Shown: positions 1 to 7,388 of the stretch, one piece after another | Numbering within the stretch: the stretch's first letter is position 1 | Layout of the letters: every line of letters starts with the position of its first letter | NCBI GenBank assembly: GCA_021815805.1 | Contig: JAKAZQ010000026.1 | Coordinates: 1 to 47,610 of the forward strand | DNA length: 47,610 bases | Source of the DNA: Pseudomonadota bacterium | GTDB taxonomy: Bacteria; Pseudomonadota; Gammaproteobacteria; Burkholderiales; Burkholderiaceae_C | Direction: 5' to 3' | Notes under the pieces: model-generated | Database searches by the model: none | What the model was told of the DNA's origin: nothing | The model's input: the letters and a program-made list of their open reading frames with translations, nothing else | Translations under genes and position numbers: made by a program

Positions 1-79
1 CAGGCCAAGGCCAGGCTGGGCGCCTGGCCTGCCTGGGCAACGCCGCAGATCGCCCGCAGCGCCTGCGCCCGAAGGGTTG
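1..79. other. Unassigned sequence left of the IS remnant
   Basis: No coding signal was recognised here. The transposase similarity stops abruptly at about base 80, so these bases lie beyond the truncation point of the IS3-family remnant. They contain short GC-rich direct and inverted motifs built on ccaggc/gcctgg, but nothing that can be called a terminal repeat or attachment site from sequence alone. Confidence 0.4.
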
Positions 80-771
80 CTGCCGACCGAGGGCTCGATG
101 CCGGCCTCGGCGAGGCGCTCCGTGGAGCGGATGCTGACGTATTGCGACCCGCGGTCCGAGTGGTGGATCAGGGCGTCGTCGCGCTCGGGTTGCCTTGCGT
201 ACCGGGCTTGCTCCAGGGCATCGAGGACGAAGTCGGTGCGCATGGAACTGCTCACACGCCAGCCCACGATGCGCCGGGCGAACACATCGGCGACAAAGGC
301 CACGTACAGCCAGCCCTGCCAGGTCGACACGTACGTGAATTCGGACACCCAGAGCTGATGGGGCCTGTCGGCCTTGAAGACCCTGTCGACCCGATCCAGC
401 GGGCACGCTGCCTTGGTGTCGCTGATCGTCGTGCGCACGACCTTGCCGCGCATCACGCCGCGCAGCCCGAGCCGGCGCATCAGCCGCTCCACCGTGCAAC
501 GCGCAACGCACAACGACAACGCCCTCGCGGTTCATCTGCTTCCAGACCTTGTCGGCACCGTACACCTGCATGTCGGCTTGCCAGACCTGCTCGACATGCG
601 GGACCAACTCGGCATCACGCTTGGCCCGTGCACTGCGCAGCGCTGGATCTCGAAGCTTGGCGGCGTGACGCCGATAGCCGGACGGGGCGATCTGCAGGGC
701 CCTGCAGATCGGCTCGACCCCGCACCGATCACGAGGCTCGTCGACGAAGGCTCTCAGGACTTGAATCGGCG
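80..771 (-). pseudogene. IS3-family OrfB transposase (DDE), frameshifted and truncated
   Basis: The minus strand reads [19 protein letters not shown], then the helix-turn-helix-like segment (QIAPSGYRRHAAKLRD), then YGADKVWKQMNREG. Near 498-515 the run contains an extra 7 bases, visible as near-identical copies gcgcaac and gcacaac. This breaks the frame before the conserved RCTVERLMRRLG segment. Beyond the shift the frame resumes with HQLWVSEFTYVSTWQGW and later HHSDRGSQYVS. The first catalytic Asp of the DDE triad, normally in D-F-T-Y, is Glu here. The third acidic residue is lost because the match ends at about base 80. Three independent lesions make this an inactive relic. Confidence 0.82.
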
Positions 772-935
772 GTCGAGCTCCGCCTGGGCGAAAAACGCGC
801 TGGCCAGTTTCAGGATCTCGTTGGCCTTGCGCAACTCCTGGACCTCGCGCTCGAGCTCCTTGACCCGCTGCATCTCCGCCGACGTCGATCCCTGGCGCCG
901 GCCAGTGTCACGCGCGTGCTGGTGTACCCCTGGTT
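754..935 (-). pseudogene. IS3-family OrfA transposase, 5'-truncated
   Basis: This is about 60 codons of the C-terminal half of an IS3 OrfA. The readable part starts with [19 protein letters not shown], continues through the coiled-coil [19 protein letters not shown] and ends [12 protein letters not shown] followed by TGA at 756-754. In intact elements this segment forms the leucine zipper that multimerises the transposase, and translation shifts frame near its end to make OrfAB. The N-terminal helix-turn-helix that binds the element ends is absent, because upstream sequence switches to an unrelated frame at about 930. No start codon or ribosome-binding site belongs to it, so it is called as a fragment. 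Confidence 0.8.
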
Positions 936-1022
936 CAGGTCAAGGATCAACGCTTCGGTGGGATGCTTCGTGGCGAACGTCTTCACCTGGGCGATGGCCT
1001 TGGTGAGCGGCTCGCCGGCCAT
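930..1022 (-). pseudogene. Fragment resembling a PI-PLC X-domain protein
   Basis: A minus-strand stretch of about 31 codons beginning MAGEPLTKAIAQVKTF and containing [10 protein letters not shown] resembles the part of phosphatidylinositol-specific phospholipase C X-domain proteins where a helix is followed by a strand of the form E-V-V-I-L-D-F. The likeness is from memory of the family and is only moderate. An in-frame TGA lies 18 bases upstream of the ATG, and the other end merges into the IS3 OrfA fragment at about 930. It is therefore at best an internal scrap of a gene that was interrupted or recombined with the IS. Confidence 0.4.
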
Positions 1023-1242
1023 GGCGTGGCTGCCCGCTCACACCCGATGGCGCCCGGGGCAGGACACGGGCGGTTCGCATGTCGATCGAGGGCTGCCTTC
1101 GCAGCCGCCGTGTGCCTGCCGCGGACAATGCGCAAGACCCTTGCCGGACGGCCCCGCGCAGCCGCGGCCTGCCCGCGGCCCGGCCACTGCGTGCCGACGG
1201 GACGGTCACGCCCGCTGCACGGCGGGGCGAAGGTGGCGCGAA
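1023..1242. other. Non-coding spacer between the IS/PLC debris and the MerR gene
   Basis: No frame here gives a recognisable protein. There is no tRNA cloverleaf and no clear terminator hairpin with a T-run downstream of the MerR stop codon. The sequence is GC-rich and looks like decayed flanking DNA of the mobile-element debris. Confidence 0.4.
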
Positions 1243-1653
1243 CTACTCGCTGCCCAGAAGTTCACGCAAGAACAGGAGTTCCTGCAACAGTTCCTGACGT
1301 GCCGGGGCCGGCCATTGCTGGGGGTCGCCTGCAGGCAGCGCGGATGCCGGTGGCGTGGGCGCCGGCGCGACGGGGGCGAAACGATCGGGGGAGTGCGCCT
1401 GGGACAGTTTGGCGCGCGCGCCGTGGATGGTGAAGCCCTGGTCGTACAGCAGTTCGCGGATGCGCCGGATCAGCAGCACCTCGTGGTGCTGGTAGTAGCG
1501 GCGGTTGCCGCGCCGTTTCATCGGGCGCAACTGGCTGAATTCCTGTTCCCAGTAACGCAGCACATGGGCCTTCACCCCGCACAGGTCGCTGACCTCACCG
1601 ATGGTGAAGTAGCGTTTGGCGGGAATCGGCGGCAACTCCGAAGAGGCTGTCAT
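1243..1653 (-). CDS. MerR-family transcriptional regulator
   Basis: The 136-residue protein has an N-terminal winged-helix MerR domain: YFTIGEVSDLCGVKAHVLRYW at about 15-35 is the helix-turn-helix, and RRYYQHHEVLLIRRIRELL at about 51-70 is the wing and following helix. The C-terminal third is proline/alanine-rich and ends in a short leucine-rich helix (RQELLQELLFLRELL) that probably dimerises. It lacks the cysteines expected of metal-sensing MerR proteins, so the effector is unknown. It lies 57 bases downstream of ihfA on the same strand, a placement usual in Burkholderiales, and may be co-transcribed with the pheST-ihfA block. The ATG start has no strong Shine-Dalgarno, which leaves some doubt about the first residues. 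Confidence 0.88.
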   Translation of the reverse strand: MTASSELPPIPAKRYFTIGEVSDLCGVKAHVLRYWEQEFSQLRPMKRRGNRRYYQHHEVLLIRRIRELLYDQGFTIHGARAKLSQAHSPDRFAPVAPAPTPPASALPAGDPQQWPAPARQELLQELLFLRELLGSE

Positions 1654-1710
1654 GGGTGCGGTGGATCAGCTGTCGGTGACGGGCTGGGGCCCTGCGCGCA
1701 TCACTCGCGC

Positions 1711-2070
1711 TCACCCCTGCATGGTGTCGGAGAGTGTCAGCGGCAGGCCGGGCTCGGACGGGCCTTGCAATTGTTCCCTGAACTTCTGGCTCGGGTGGAA
1801 GGTGACCACGCGGCGCGCGCGGATCGGGATCACCTCTCCGGTGCGTGGATTGCGGCCCGGCCGCTGCGCCTTGTCGCGCAACTGGAAGTTGCCGAAGTTC
1901 GACATTTTCACATCCTCGCCGGCGGCCAGCGCGTCGCGGATGAGGTCGAAGAAGGCGTCCACCATGTCCTTGGACTCGCGCTTGTTGAGGCCGATGCGCT
2001 CGTACAGAAGCTCCGACAGTTCGGCCTTGGTCAGGCTCGGTGTCTGCAGGCTGGTTACCAGTTTTTCCAT
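1711..2070 (-). CDS. ihfA: Integration host factor subunit alpha
   Basis: This 119-residue HU/IHF-fold protein begins with an alpha-helical dimerisation half ([20 protein letters not shown]). It contains [26 protein letters not shown] at about 55-80, the beta arm whose RPGRNP proline intercalates and bends DNA. PITARRVVTF-type sequence follows (here [16 protein letters not shown]), which identifies the alpha rather than the beta subunit. IHF-alpha pairs with IHF-beta, encoded at 30310 in the same window, to bend DNA by about 160-180 degrees in recombination, replication and sigma-54 transcription. The gene follows pheT by about 40 bases, the same arrangement as the pheST-ihfA operon of E. coli. 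The C-terminal tail ([13 protein letters not shown]) is longer than in E. coli. Confidence 0.96.
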   Translation of the reverse strand: MEKLVTSLQTPSLTKAELSELLYERIGLNKRESKDMVDAFFDLIRDALAAGEDVKMSNFGNFQLRDKAQRPGRNPRTGEVIPIRARRVVTFHPSQKFREQLQGPSEPGLPLTLSDTMQG

Positions 2071-2111
2071 GATCGGCGTCCAAGTCGGAGAGCAGGCGGC
2101 GGGCGGGCGTC

Positions 2112-4535
2112 TCAGGCGCGCAGGCGCGCATCGAGTTCACGCTGCATGGCCTCGACCACCGCGGCGCAGGCCGCGTCCGCCTGTGCGTCGGTGAGGGTCT
2201 CGTCGCCCTGCAGGCTCAGGCGCAGCGCCAGGCTGCGGGCGTCGCTCCCGGGCAGCGGGAACACGTCGAATATCACCACGTCGACGAGCTTGGCACAACG
2301 CGCATCGCGCGTACGCAGGCCGTTCACCAGATCCAGCACGGCCGCGGCCGTCTGCTCGCCGCCGAGCACGAAGGCCAGGTCGCGCGAAACCATCGGCGTG
2401 CGCGGCAGCGCGCGCGCCTGCGGCATGTCCTGCCGCTGCAGCGGCAGGACATCGAGTTCGAACACCACGGCGGGGTGCGGCAATGCGTACTTCTGCACCC
2501 AGCGTGGATGCAATTCCCCGATCACGCCCACCGGCTTGCCCTGCAGCATCACACGCGCGCAGCGTCCGGGGTGCAGCGCCGGATGTGCCGCCGGCTCCAT
2601 GCGCAACTCGCCGCAGCCGGCGCACAGTTCCTGGACATCGGCCTTCACGTCGTAGAAATCGACGTCGCGTTCGTCGGCTGCCCAGCTGGTGGGCCAGACC
2701 GGCCCGTAGGCCAGGCCGGCGATGCGCAGCGGCTGCTCGACCCCTTTGGGCTGCAGATCGTCCCGCTCGGGGGCGCGCAGGAACACGCGGCCCAGTTCGA
2801 AGATGCGTACCCGTCGCGCCTTGTGACTGAGGTTGGTGCGCAGGGCCTGCAGCAGGCCGCCGAGCAGGCTGGAGCGCATCACGCCGGCCTGCGCGCTGAT
2901 CGGGTTGCGCAGCGCGATCGGTGCCGTGTTGCCCGCCAGGTCGTGTTCCCATTCCGGCTCGGCGAAGCTGAACTGGATGGTTTCCTGGTAGCCGCGTTCG
3001 ACCATAGCCAGGCGCAAGGCGTGCTGGCCGCGCCGAGCCTCCGGCGCCGGCAGCATGCTGGCGGGCGCCCGCGGCGGGCGTACCGGGATCCTCGCGTACC
3101 CGTGAATGCGCGCCACCTCCTCGACCAGATCCTCCTCGATCTCGAGATCGAAGCGGTGGCTCGGCGGCGTGACCACGAAGGCTTCGTCGTCGCTGCCCTT
3201 CGCCTCGTGTCGCGCCGGCAGCCCGAGGCGCTCGAAAATGCCGGCCATGCGCTCGGCGCCGATTTCGGTGCCGATGATGCGTTCGCAGCGCGCCACGCGC
3301 ATGCGCACCGGCGGCCGTTCGGGGGTTCGCAGCAGGTGGTCATCCACCGGTCCGGCCTCGCCACCGCAGATGTCCAGAATCAGCCGGGTGATGTATTCCA
3401 GGTGCTCGACGGTACTGGCGAAGTCGACGCCACGTTCGAAGCGCGCGCCGGCGTCGGTGCTGAAGTTGTAGCGGCGCGCGCGCCCGCGGATGGCCTGCGG
3501 CCACCAGAAGGCGGCCTCGACGTACACATTGCGAGTGTCCAGGCTGACCGACGTGGCCTCGCCGCCCATGATCCCCGCAAGGGATTCAATGCCCTTGCCC
3601 GCGGCGATCACGCCGACCTGCCCGTCGACCTCGACGGTCTGGCCGTTGAGCAGTTCCAGGGTTTCGCCGCTGCGCCCCCAGCGCACCTCGAGCCCGCCCT
3701 CGATGCGATCGAGATCGAACACGTGGGTCGGGCGCCCGAGTTCGAGCATGACGTAGTTCGAGATGTCGACCAGCGCGGAAATGCTGCGCTGCCCGGCACG
3801 CTCGAGGCGCTGGCGCAGCCATGGCGGGGTCGGCGCGCGGGCATCGACACCGCGCAGCACGCGGCCGCTGAAGCGGCCGCACAGATCGGGCGCCAGCACG
3901 CGCACCGGCAGGCGTTCCTGCAGCGTGGGCGAAACCGCCGCGAAACCTGGGCGTTGCAGCGGCGCGCCGGTGATGGCCGAAAGTTCGCGGGCCACGCCGA
4001 ACACGCTCATGCAATGCCCCAGGTTGGGGGTCAGCTTGATGTCGAGAACGCGTTCATCGAGGCGAAGCGCCTCGCGTAGATCCTGTCCGAGCGGCAGCCC
4101 GCGGTCGAGTTCCAGCAGCCCGGAGTGATCGCTCGACAGGCCGAGCTCGCGCGCCGAGCACAGCATGCCCTGCGAGTCGACGCCGCGCATGCGCGCGGCG
4201 CCGATGCGAAACGGCGCGGCCGACGGCTCGGCAGGCGGCAATTGCGCGCCGATGCGCGCGCAAGGCACCTTCATGCCGGCCGCCACGTTGGGCGCGCCGC
4301 AGACGATCTGCAGCGGCGGCTGCTCCCCGCAATCGACCGTACACACGCGCAGGCGGTCCGCATCCGGGTGCTTGCGCACGTCGAGCACCTGCGCCACGAC
4401 CACGCCGTGGAACGGCGGTGCGGCCACCCGAAGCTCCTCGACTTCGAGCCCGGCCATGGTCAGGTGCTCGGCGATCTCGGCGATGTCGAGCTTGGGGTCG
4501 CAAAAACTGCGCAGCCAGAATTCGGGTACTTGCAT
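2112..4535 (-). CDS. pheT: Phenylalanyl-tRNA synthetase beta subunit
   Basis: This 807-residue chain is the beta subunit of the (alpha-beta)2 phenylalanyl-tRNA synthetase. Domains in order: an N-terminal helical part ([12 protein letters not shown]), an EMAP-II-like tRNA-binding fold at about 40-150 ([18 protein letters not shown]), the B3/B4 editing domain that hydrolyses Tyr-tRNA(Phe) at about 210-380, the B5 DNA-binding-like fold at about 400-480, a catalytic-like core, and a C-terminal ferredoxin-fold anticodon-binding domain ([12 protein letters not shown], then [17 protein letters not shown]). Length is normal for the family. It is 73 bases downstream of pheS on the same strand and is expected to be co-expressed with it, and with ihfA downstream. 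Confidence 0.97.
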   Translation of the reverse strand: MQVPEFWLRSFCDPKLDIAEIAEHLTMAGLEVEELRVAAPPFHGVVVAQVLDVRKHPDADRLRVCTVDCGEQPPLQIVCGAPNVAAGMKVPCARIGAQLPPAEPSAAPFRIGAARMRGVDSQGMLCSARELGLSSDHSGLLELDRGLPLGQDLREALRLDERVLDIKLTPNLGHCMSVFGVARELSAITGAPLQRPGFAAVSPTLQERLPVRVLAPDLCGRFSGRVLRGVDARAPTPPWLRQRLERAGQRSISALVDISNYVMLELGRPTHVFDLDRIEGGLEVRWGRSGETLELLNGQTVEVDGQVGVIAAGKGIESLAGIMGGEATSVSLDTRNVYVEAAFWWPQAIRGRARRYNFSTDAGARFERGVDFASTVEHLEYITRLILDICGGEAGPVDDHLLRTPERPPVRMRVARCERIIGTEIGAERMAGIFERLGLPARHEAKGSDDEAFVVTPPSHRFDLEIEEDLVEEVARIHGYARIPVRPPRAPASMLPAPEARRGQHALRLAMVERGYQETIQFSFAEPEWEHDLAGNTAPIALRNPISAQAGVMRSSLLGGLLQALRTNLSHKARRVRIFELGRVFLRAPERDDLQPKGVEQPLRIAGLAYGPVWPTSWAADERDVDFYDVKADVQELCAGCGELRMEPAAHPALHPGRCARVMLQGKPVGVIGELHPRWVQKYALPHPAVVFELDVLPLQRQDMPQARALPRTPMVSRDLAFVLGGEQTAAAVLDLVNGLRTRDARCAKLVDVVIFDVFPLPGSDARSLALRLSLQGDETLTDAQADAACAAVVEAMQRELDARLRA

Positions 4536-4608
4536 GGATCAGCGAAGGTCGGAGGCGGACATGGTCTGCACGACACGCGGCAGCCCTGCCGCGGCGCGGT
4601 GCAGCGCG

Positions 4609-5664
4609 TCAGGCCGCGTGGAATTGTTCGAGAAAGCGCAGGTCCGAGCCGTAGAACAGCCGAAGATCGCCGATGCCGTAGCGCAGCATGGTGAGGCGCT
4701 CGATTCCGGAGCCGAAGGCGAAGCCGATGAACTGTTCGGGGTCCAGGCCGAAATTACGCACCACCGTCGGATGCACCTGGCCGGCGCCGGAGATCTCCAG
4801 CCAGCGGCCTTTCAGCGGCCCGCTGTCGAACATCATGTCGATTTCCGCCGACGGCTCGGTGAACGGGAAATACGAGGGCCGGAAACGCAGTTCGATGTCG
4901 TCGCGCTCGAAAAAGCGGTGCAGGAACTCGGTGTACACGCCCTTCAGGTCGGCCATCGACACCCGGCGCCCGATCCACAGGCCTTCGAACTGGTGGAACA
5001 TGGGCGAGTGCGTGGCGTCGCTGTCCACGCGGTAGGTGCGCCCCGGCGCGATCACGCGGATGTCGGGCATGGCCGCCGAGCCGTGCCGCTCGACATGCGC
5101 ACGCGCATGGCGCACCTGCATCGGCGAGGTGTGGGTGCGCAGCAGCAGCGGTTGCCCGCGCTCGTCTTCGAGGTCGACGTAGAAGGTGTCCTGCATCGAG
5201 CGCGCGGGGTGGTCCTGCGGCGAGTTCAGGGCCGTGAAATTGGTCCAGTCGTCCTCGATCTCGGGGCCTTCGGCGACCTCGAAACCGATGGAGTGGAAAA
5301 TCGCCTCGATGCGCATCCAGGATCGCACCACCGGATGCAATCCGCCACGCCGCTGACCACGCCCGTCGAGCGTGACGTCGATCGCCTGCTCGGCCAGGCG
5401 CGCCTGCAGTTCGGCCTCGGCCAGTGCGTCGCGCCGTGCCTGCAGCGCCTGCTCGATCGCCTGCTTGGCCAGGTTGATCTCGGCGCCCTGCTCGCGCTTT
5501 TGTTGCGGGTCGAGTGTCGCCAGGCCTTTCATCAGCGCGGTGATCGCGCCCGACTTGCCGAGAAAGCTTGCCTTGGCGTTCTCCAGGTCGGCGGCCGTCG
5601 CGCTGGCCTCGAAGCGCTCGCGCGCCTCCCGCACCAGTTCCTGCAGTTGCGTGGTCGTGGTCAT
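4609..5664 (-). CDS. pheS: Phenylalanyl-tRNA synthetase alpha subunit
   Basis: This 351-residue class II aminoacyl-tRNA synthetase chain contains the active site that charges tRNA(Phe) with phenylalanine. The N-terminal coiled-coil tRNA-binding arm covers about 1-90 ([14 protein letters not shown], then [16 protein letters not shown]). Class II motif 2 is seen around [19 protein letters not shown], and motif 3 as [15 protein letters not shown] near the C-terminus. The start at 5664 is preferred over an upstream in-frame ATG at 5718 because it has a GAAGG-type Shine-Dalgarno about 8 bases upstream, and because the extension ([11 protein letters not shown]) is not family-like and overlaps the hairpin and T-run at 5717-5749. 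Expression is likely controlled by that hairpin. Confidence 0.97.
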   Translation of the reverse strand: MTTTTQLQELVREARERFEASATAADLENAKASFLGKSGAITALMKGLATLDPQQKREQGAEINLAKQAIEQALQARRDALAEAELQARLAEQAIDVTLDGRGQRRGGLHPVVRSWMRIEAIFHSIGFEVAEGPEIEDDWTNFTALNSPQDHPARSMQDTFYVDLEDERGQPLLLRTHTSPMQVRHARAHVERHGSAAMPDIRVIAPGRTYRVDSDATHSPMFHQFEGLWIGRRVSMADLKGVYTEFLHRFFERDDIELRFRPSYFPFTEPSAEIDMMFDSGPLKGRWLEISGAGQVHPTVVRNFGLDPEQFIGFAFGSGIERLTMLRYGIGDLRLFYGSDLRFLEQFHAA

Positions 5665-5716
5665 GGCTGAACCTTCAGTCCGCCGCAGGCCGGCGAATGG
5701 CGCCGGCGGCGGGGTC

Positions 5717-5749
5717 AAAAAAGGCCCGGTGTCGACAAACCCCGGGCCC
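5717..5749 (-). terminator. Intrinsic terminator/attenuator between rplT and pheS
   Basis: On the minus strand a GGCCCGG arm (5748-5742) and a CCGGGCC arm (5729-5723) form a 7-bp perfect GC stem, directly followed by six T residues (5722-5717). The loop contains the palindrome GTCGAC. The signal lies about 50 bases before the pheS start, the position of the pheST attenuator in enterobacteria. It could alternatively simply end the infC-rpmI-rplT transcript. Confidence 0.8.
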
Positions 5750-5888
5750 TGCGAAAGCTCACGCCCCGGCAGCGCGGGCTCCGGCCGGCCCGCCGCGACA
5801 TCGCGGGGGCTGGCGCATCGGCGAACCCGTGCTGCGCGCAGGCGAACCGGAGGCAGCGGCGCTGGTACGCCCTGCCCCCGGGCATGGC

Positions 5889-6245
5889 TCAGGCGAGCTG
5901 CGCCCGCACCGCCTCGACGATCTTGCCGAAGGCCGCGCTGTCGTGCACCGCCATGTCGGCCAGGACCTTGCGGTCGATGTCGATGGAGGCCTTCTTCATG
6001 CCGTTCATGAACACGCTATAGCTCATGCCGAGCTCGCGCACCGCGGCGTTGATGCGCGTGATCCAGAGCGCGCGGAATTCGCGCTTCTTGACGCGGCGGT
6101 CACGATAGGCGTACTGACCGGCCTTCATCACCGCCTGCTTGGCGATGCGGAATACGTTCTTGCGGCGGCCGCGGAACCCCTTGGCCTGGTCGAGCACCTT
6201 CTTGTGGCGGGCGCGCGCCGTAACACCACGTTTTACGCGAGGCAT
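5889..6245 (-). CDS. rplT: 50S ribosomal protein L20
   Basis: This 118-residue basic protein has the full L20 pattern: [20 protein letters not shown] at the RNA-wrapping N-terminus, [37 protein letters not shown] in the middle, and the globular C-terminal part with [21 protein letters not shown]20 is an early-assembly 23S rRNA-binding protein. In bacteria studied so far it also represses its own operon by binding the mRNA. A strong AAAGGAG ribosome-binding site sits just upstream of the ATG, and the gene follows rpmI by about 48 bases, as usual. Downstream, 224 bases separate it from pheS, including the terminator-like hairpin. Confidence 0.98.
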   Translation of the reverse strand: MPRVKRGVTARARHKKVLDQAKGFRGRRKNVFRIAKQAVMKAGQYAYRDRRVKKREFRALWITRINAAVRELGMSYSVFMNGMKKASIDIDRKVLADMAVHDSAAFGKIVEAVRAQLA

Positions 6246-6293
6246 CTGAAAACTCCTTTACCGGATACGAAAAGCGACGCTGGAGCCTCGGGC

Positions 6294-6491
6294 TCAGGCG
6301 AACGGCATCATCTGGGCGATGTGGCCCATGTTCGTGGCATGCACCTCGGTGCTGCCGCGAAGGTGACGCTTGTTCTTCGTCGTCTTCTTGGTCAGGATGT
6401 GACGCTTGAAGGCCTGGCCGCGCTTCACCGAACCACCCGGCCTCACGCGAAAGCGCTTGGCAGCGCTTTTCTTGGTTTTCATCTTGGGCAT
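6294..6491 (-). CDS. rpmI: 50S ribosomal protein L35
   Basis: This 65-residue, very basic protein begins [16 protein letters not shown] and contains [16 protein letters not shown], both diagnostic of L35. The ATG at 6491 is chosen because GGAG lies about 7 bases upstream and because the protein starts exactly where L35 proteins start; longer in-frame readings extend into non-conserved sequence. It lies between infC and rplT, the universal infC-rpmI-rplT order. The long 284-base leader between infC and this gene holds a hairpin and tandem repeats and is the natural place for L20-mediated translational control. Confidence 0.97.
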   Translation of the reverse strand: MPKMKTKKSAAKRFRVRPGGSVKRGQAFKRHILTKKTTKNKRHLRGSTEVHATNMGHIAQMMPFA

Positions 6492-6630
6492 GTAACGCTC
6501 CGTTGGAATGAACATGTGCACGGGCGCCCGCCTTGGCGGAACTTGAGCCTGTGCGCACTTGGAATCGACAACGGCCCGATGCTGCCGGGCCGCTGCCGGG
6601 GCCCGCGCCATGGACATGCCATGATCGCGG

Positions 6631-6668
6631 AAAAACCTTGGCGGCGCGGGCCACGCCCACGCGCCGCC
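6631..6668 (-). promoter_or_regulatory. GC hairpin followed by T5 in the infC-rpmI leader
   Basis: Minus-strand bases 6668-6660 (GGCGGCGCG) and 6648-6640 (CGCGCCGCC) pair over 9 bp without mismatch. After a four-base spacer (AAGG) comes TTTTT at 6635-6631. This resembles an intrinsic terminator with an imperfect spacing, or a leader hairpin that could serve transcriptional attenuation or L20 binding ahead of rpmI-rplT. Confidence 0.55.
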
Positions 6669-6669
6669 T

Positions 6670-6775
6670 GCCGCCTGCTTCTGCTTGCCGCCTGCTTCTG
6701 CTTGCCGCCTACCGTTGGCTGCGGCCTGCTTCTGCCGGCTTCAGCCTGCTTCTAGCGGCTTCAGCCAGCTTCCGG
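6670..6775. repeat. Short tandem repeats between infC and rpmI
   Basis: A 17-bp unit (gccgcctgcttctgctt) occurs twice perfectly at 6670-6686 and 6687-6703, with a partial third copy starting at 6704. A second degenerate family of about 20 bp follows: cctgcttctgccggcttcag at 6725-6744 and cctgcttctagcggcttcag at 6745-6764, then a partial copy up to the infC stop. Both families share the core cctgcttct. On the transcribed strand the core reads AGAAGCAGG, so the infC-rpmI mRNA spacer carries several purine-rich copies of one motif. Confidence 0.85.
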
Positions 6776-7327
6776 TTACTTTTTCCTGCGCGGTGCCAGC
6801 ACCATGATCATCTGCCGCCCTTCGAGTCGCGGCATCTGCTCGACCTGGGCGTGAGCCTCCAGGTCATCGCGCAGGCGTTCAAGCAGTCGCATGCCGATTT
6901 CCTGGTGGGTGATCTCACGTCCGCGGAAGCGCAGCGAGACCTTGGCCTTGTCGCCATCATCCAGGAAGCGCTTCAGGTTGCGCAGCTTGATCTGGTAGTC
7001 GCCTTCGTCGGTGGCAGGCCGGAACTTGACCTCCTTGATCTGGATCTGCTTCTGCTTGAGCTTGGCCTCGTGAGAGCGCTTCTGCTCCTGGTACTTGAAC
7101 TTGCCGTAATCCATCAGCCGGCATACCGGCGGCGCGGCCGTGGGGGCAATCTCGACCAGGTCGACCCCGCGCTCCTCGGCAAGGCGCATCGCCTCTCCGA
7201 TGGAAACGATTCCCAGAGCCTCGTTGTCCGGACCGGTGAGCCGGACCTCGGGCACATTGATTTCACGGTTCAGGCGATGGGCCCTTTTCTCCGGGGCGTT
7301 GCGGCTCTGTACGGTAGGGGTAGCGAT
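6776..7327 (-). CDS. infC: Translation initiation factor IF-3 (non-AUG start)
   Basis: This is a 183-residue IF3 when read from an ATC codon at 7327. The N-domain starts [20 protein letters not shown], then INVPEVRL and [12 protein letters not shown]. The basic linker and C-domain carry QIKEVKFRP and [16 protein letters not shown], and the protein ends with the MVLAPRRKK type tail. IF3 binds the 30S subunit, blocks early 50S joining and proofreads the start codon. No ATG exists in the required frame, and a GTG at 7255 would delete the conserved N-terminus. The ATC has an AAAGG Shine-Dalgarno about 8 bases upstream. Rare AUU/AUC/AUA starts are known for infC and let IF3 repress its own synthesis. 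It is 61 bases downstream of thrS. Confidence 0.96.
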   Translation of the reverse strand: MATPTVQSRNAPEKRAHRLNREINVPEVRLTGPDNEALGIVSIGEAMRLAEERGVDLVEIAPTAAPPVCRLMDYGKFKYQEQKRSHEAKLKQKQIQIKEVKFRPATDEGDYQIKLRNLKRFLDDGDKAKVSLRFRGREITHQEIGMRLLERLRDDLEAHAQVEQMPRLEGRQMIMVLAPRRKK

Positions 7328-7388
7328 GGTTCTGCCTTTCGGAAAATGCTGAAGGTGGAAGCGAGACTCCGGCCAGGTCAGGCCGTTT

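Larger units (their letters stand above)
80..935 (-). mobile_element. IS3-family insertion sequence remnant (truncated at both ends)
   Basis: Reading the minus strand gives the C-terminal part of an IS3 OrfA (leucine-zipper-like stretch with [17 protein letters not shown], then [13 protein letters not shown] and a stop at 754-756). It is followed in another frame by an OrfB with the integrase-core signature HHSDRGSQYVS. Both ends are missing: OrfA lacks its N-terminal helix-turn-helix, and OrfB stops matching at about base 80, before the final catalytic Glu region. No terminal inverted repeats or target-site duplication could be recognised. The element is therefore a fossil that cannot move by itself. 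The right junction, near 925-940, runs straight into an unrelated coding scrap. Confidence 0.85.

Noticed and set aside
142..2655. An 837-codon plus-strand open frame covering the IS remnant, merR and ihfA
   Set aside because: It is opposite three recognisable minus-strand genes and reads as high-GC noise rich in Arg, Ala and His.
2112..5664. Possible split or duplicated synthetase genes, because several long frames overlap pheS and pheT
   Set aside because: Those frames are antisense or out-of-phase; one intact pheS and one intact pheT explain the region.
6670..6775. CRISPR-like repeat array between infC and rpmI
   Set aside because: Units are 17-20 bp, directly adjacent with no spacers, and the copies diverge; this is a simple tandem repeat.
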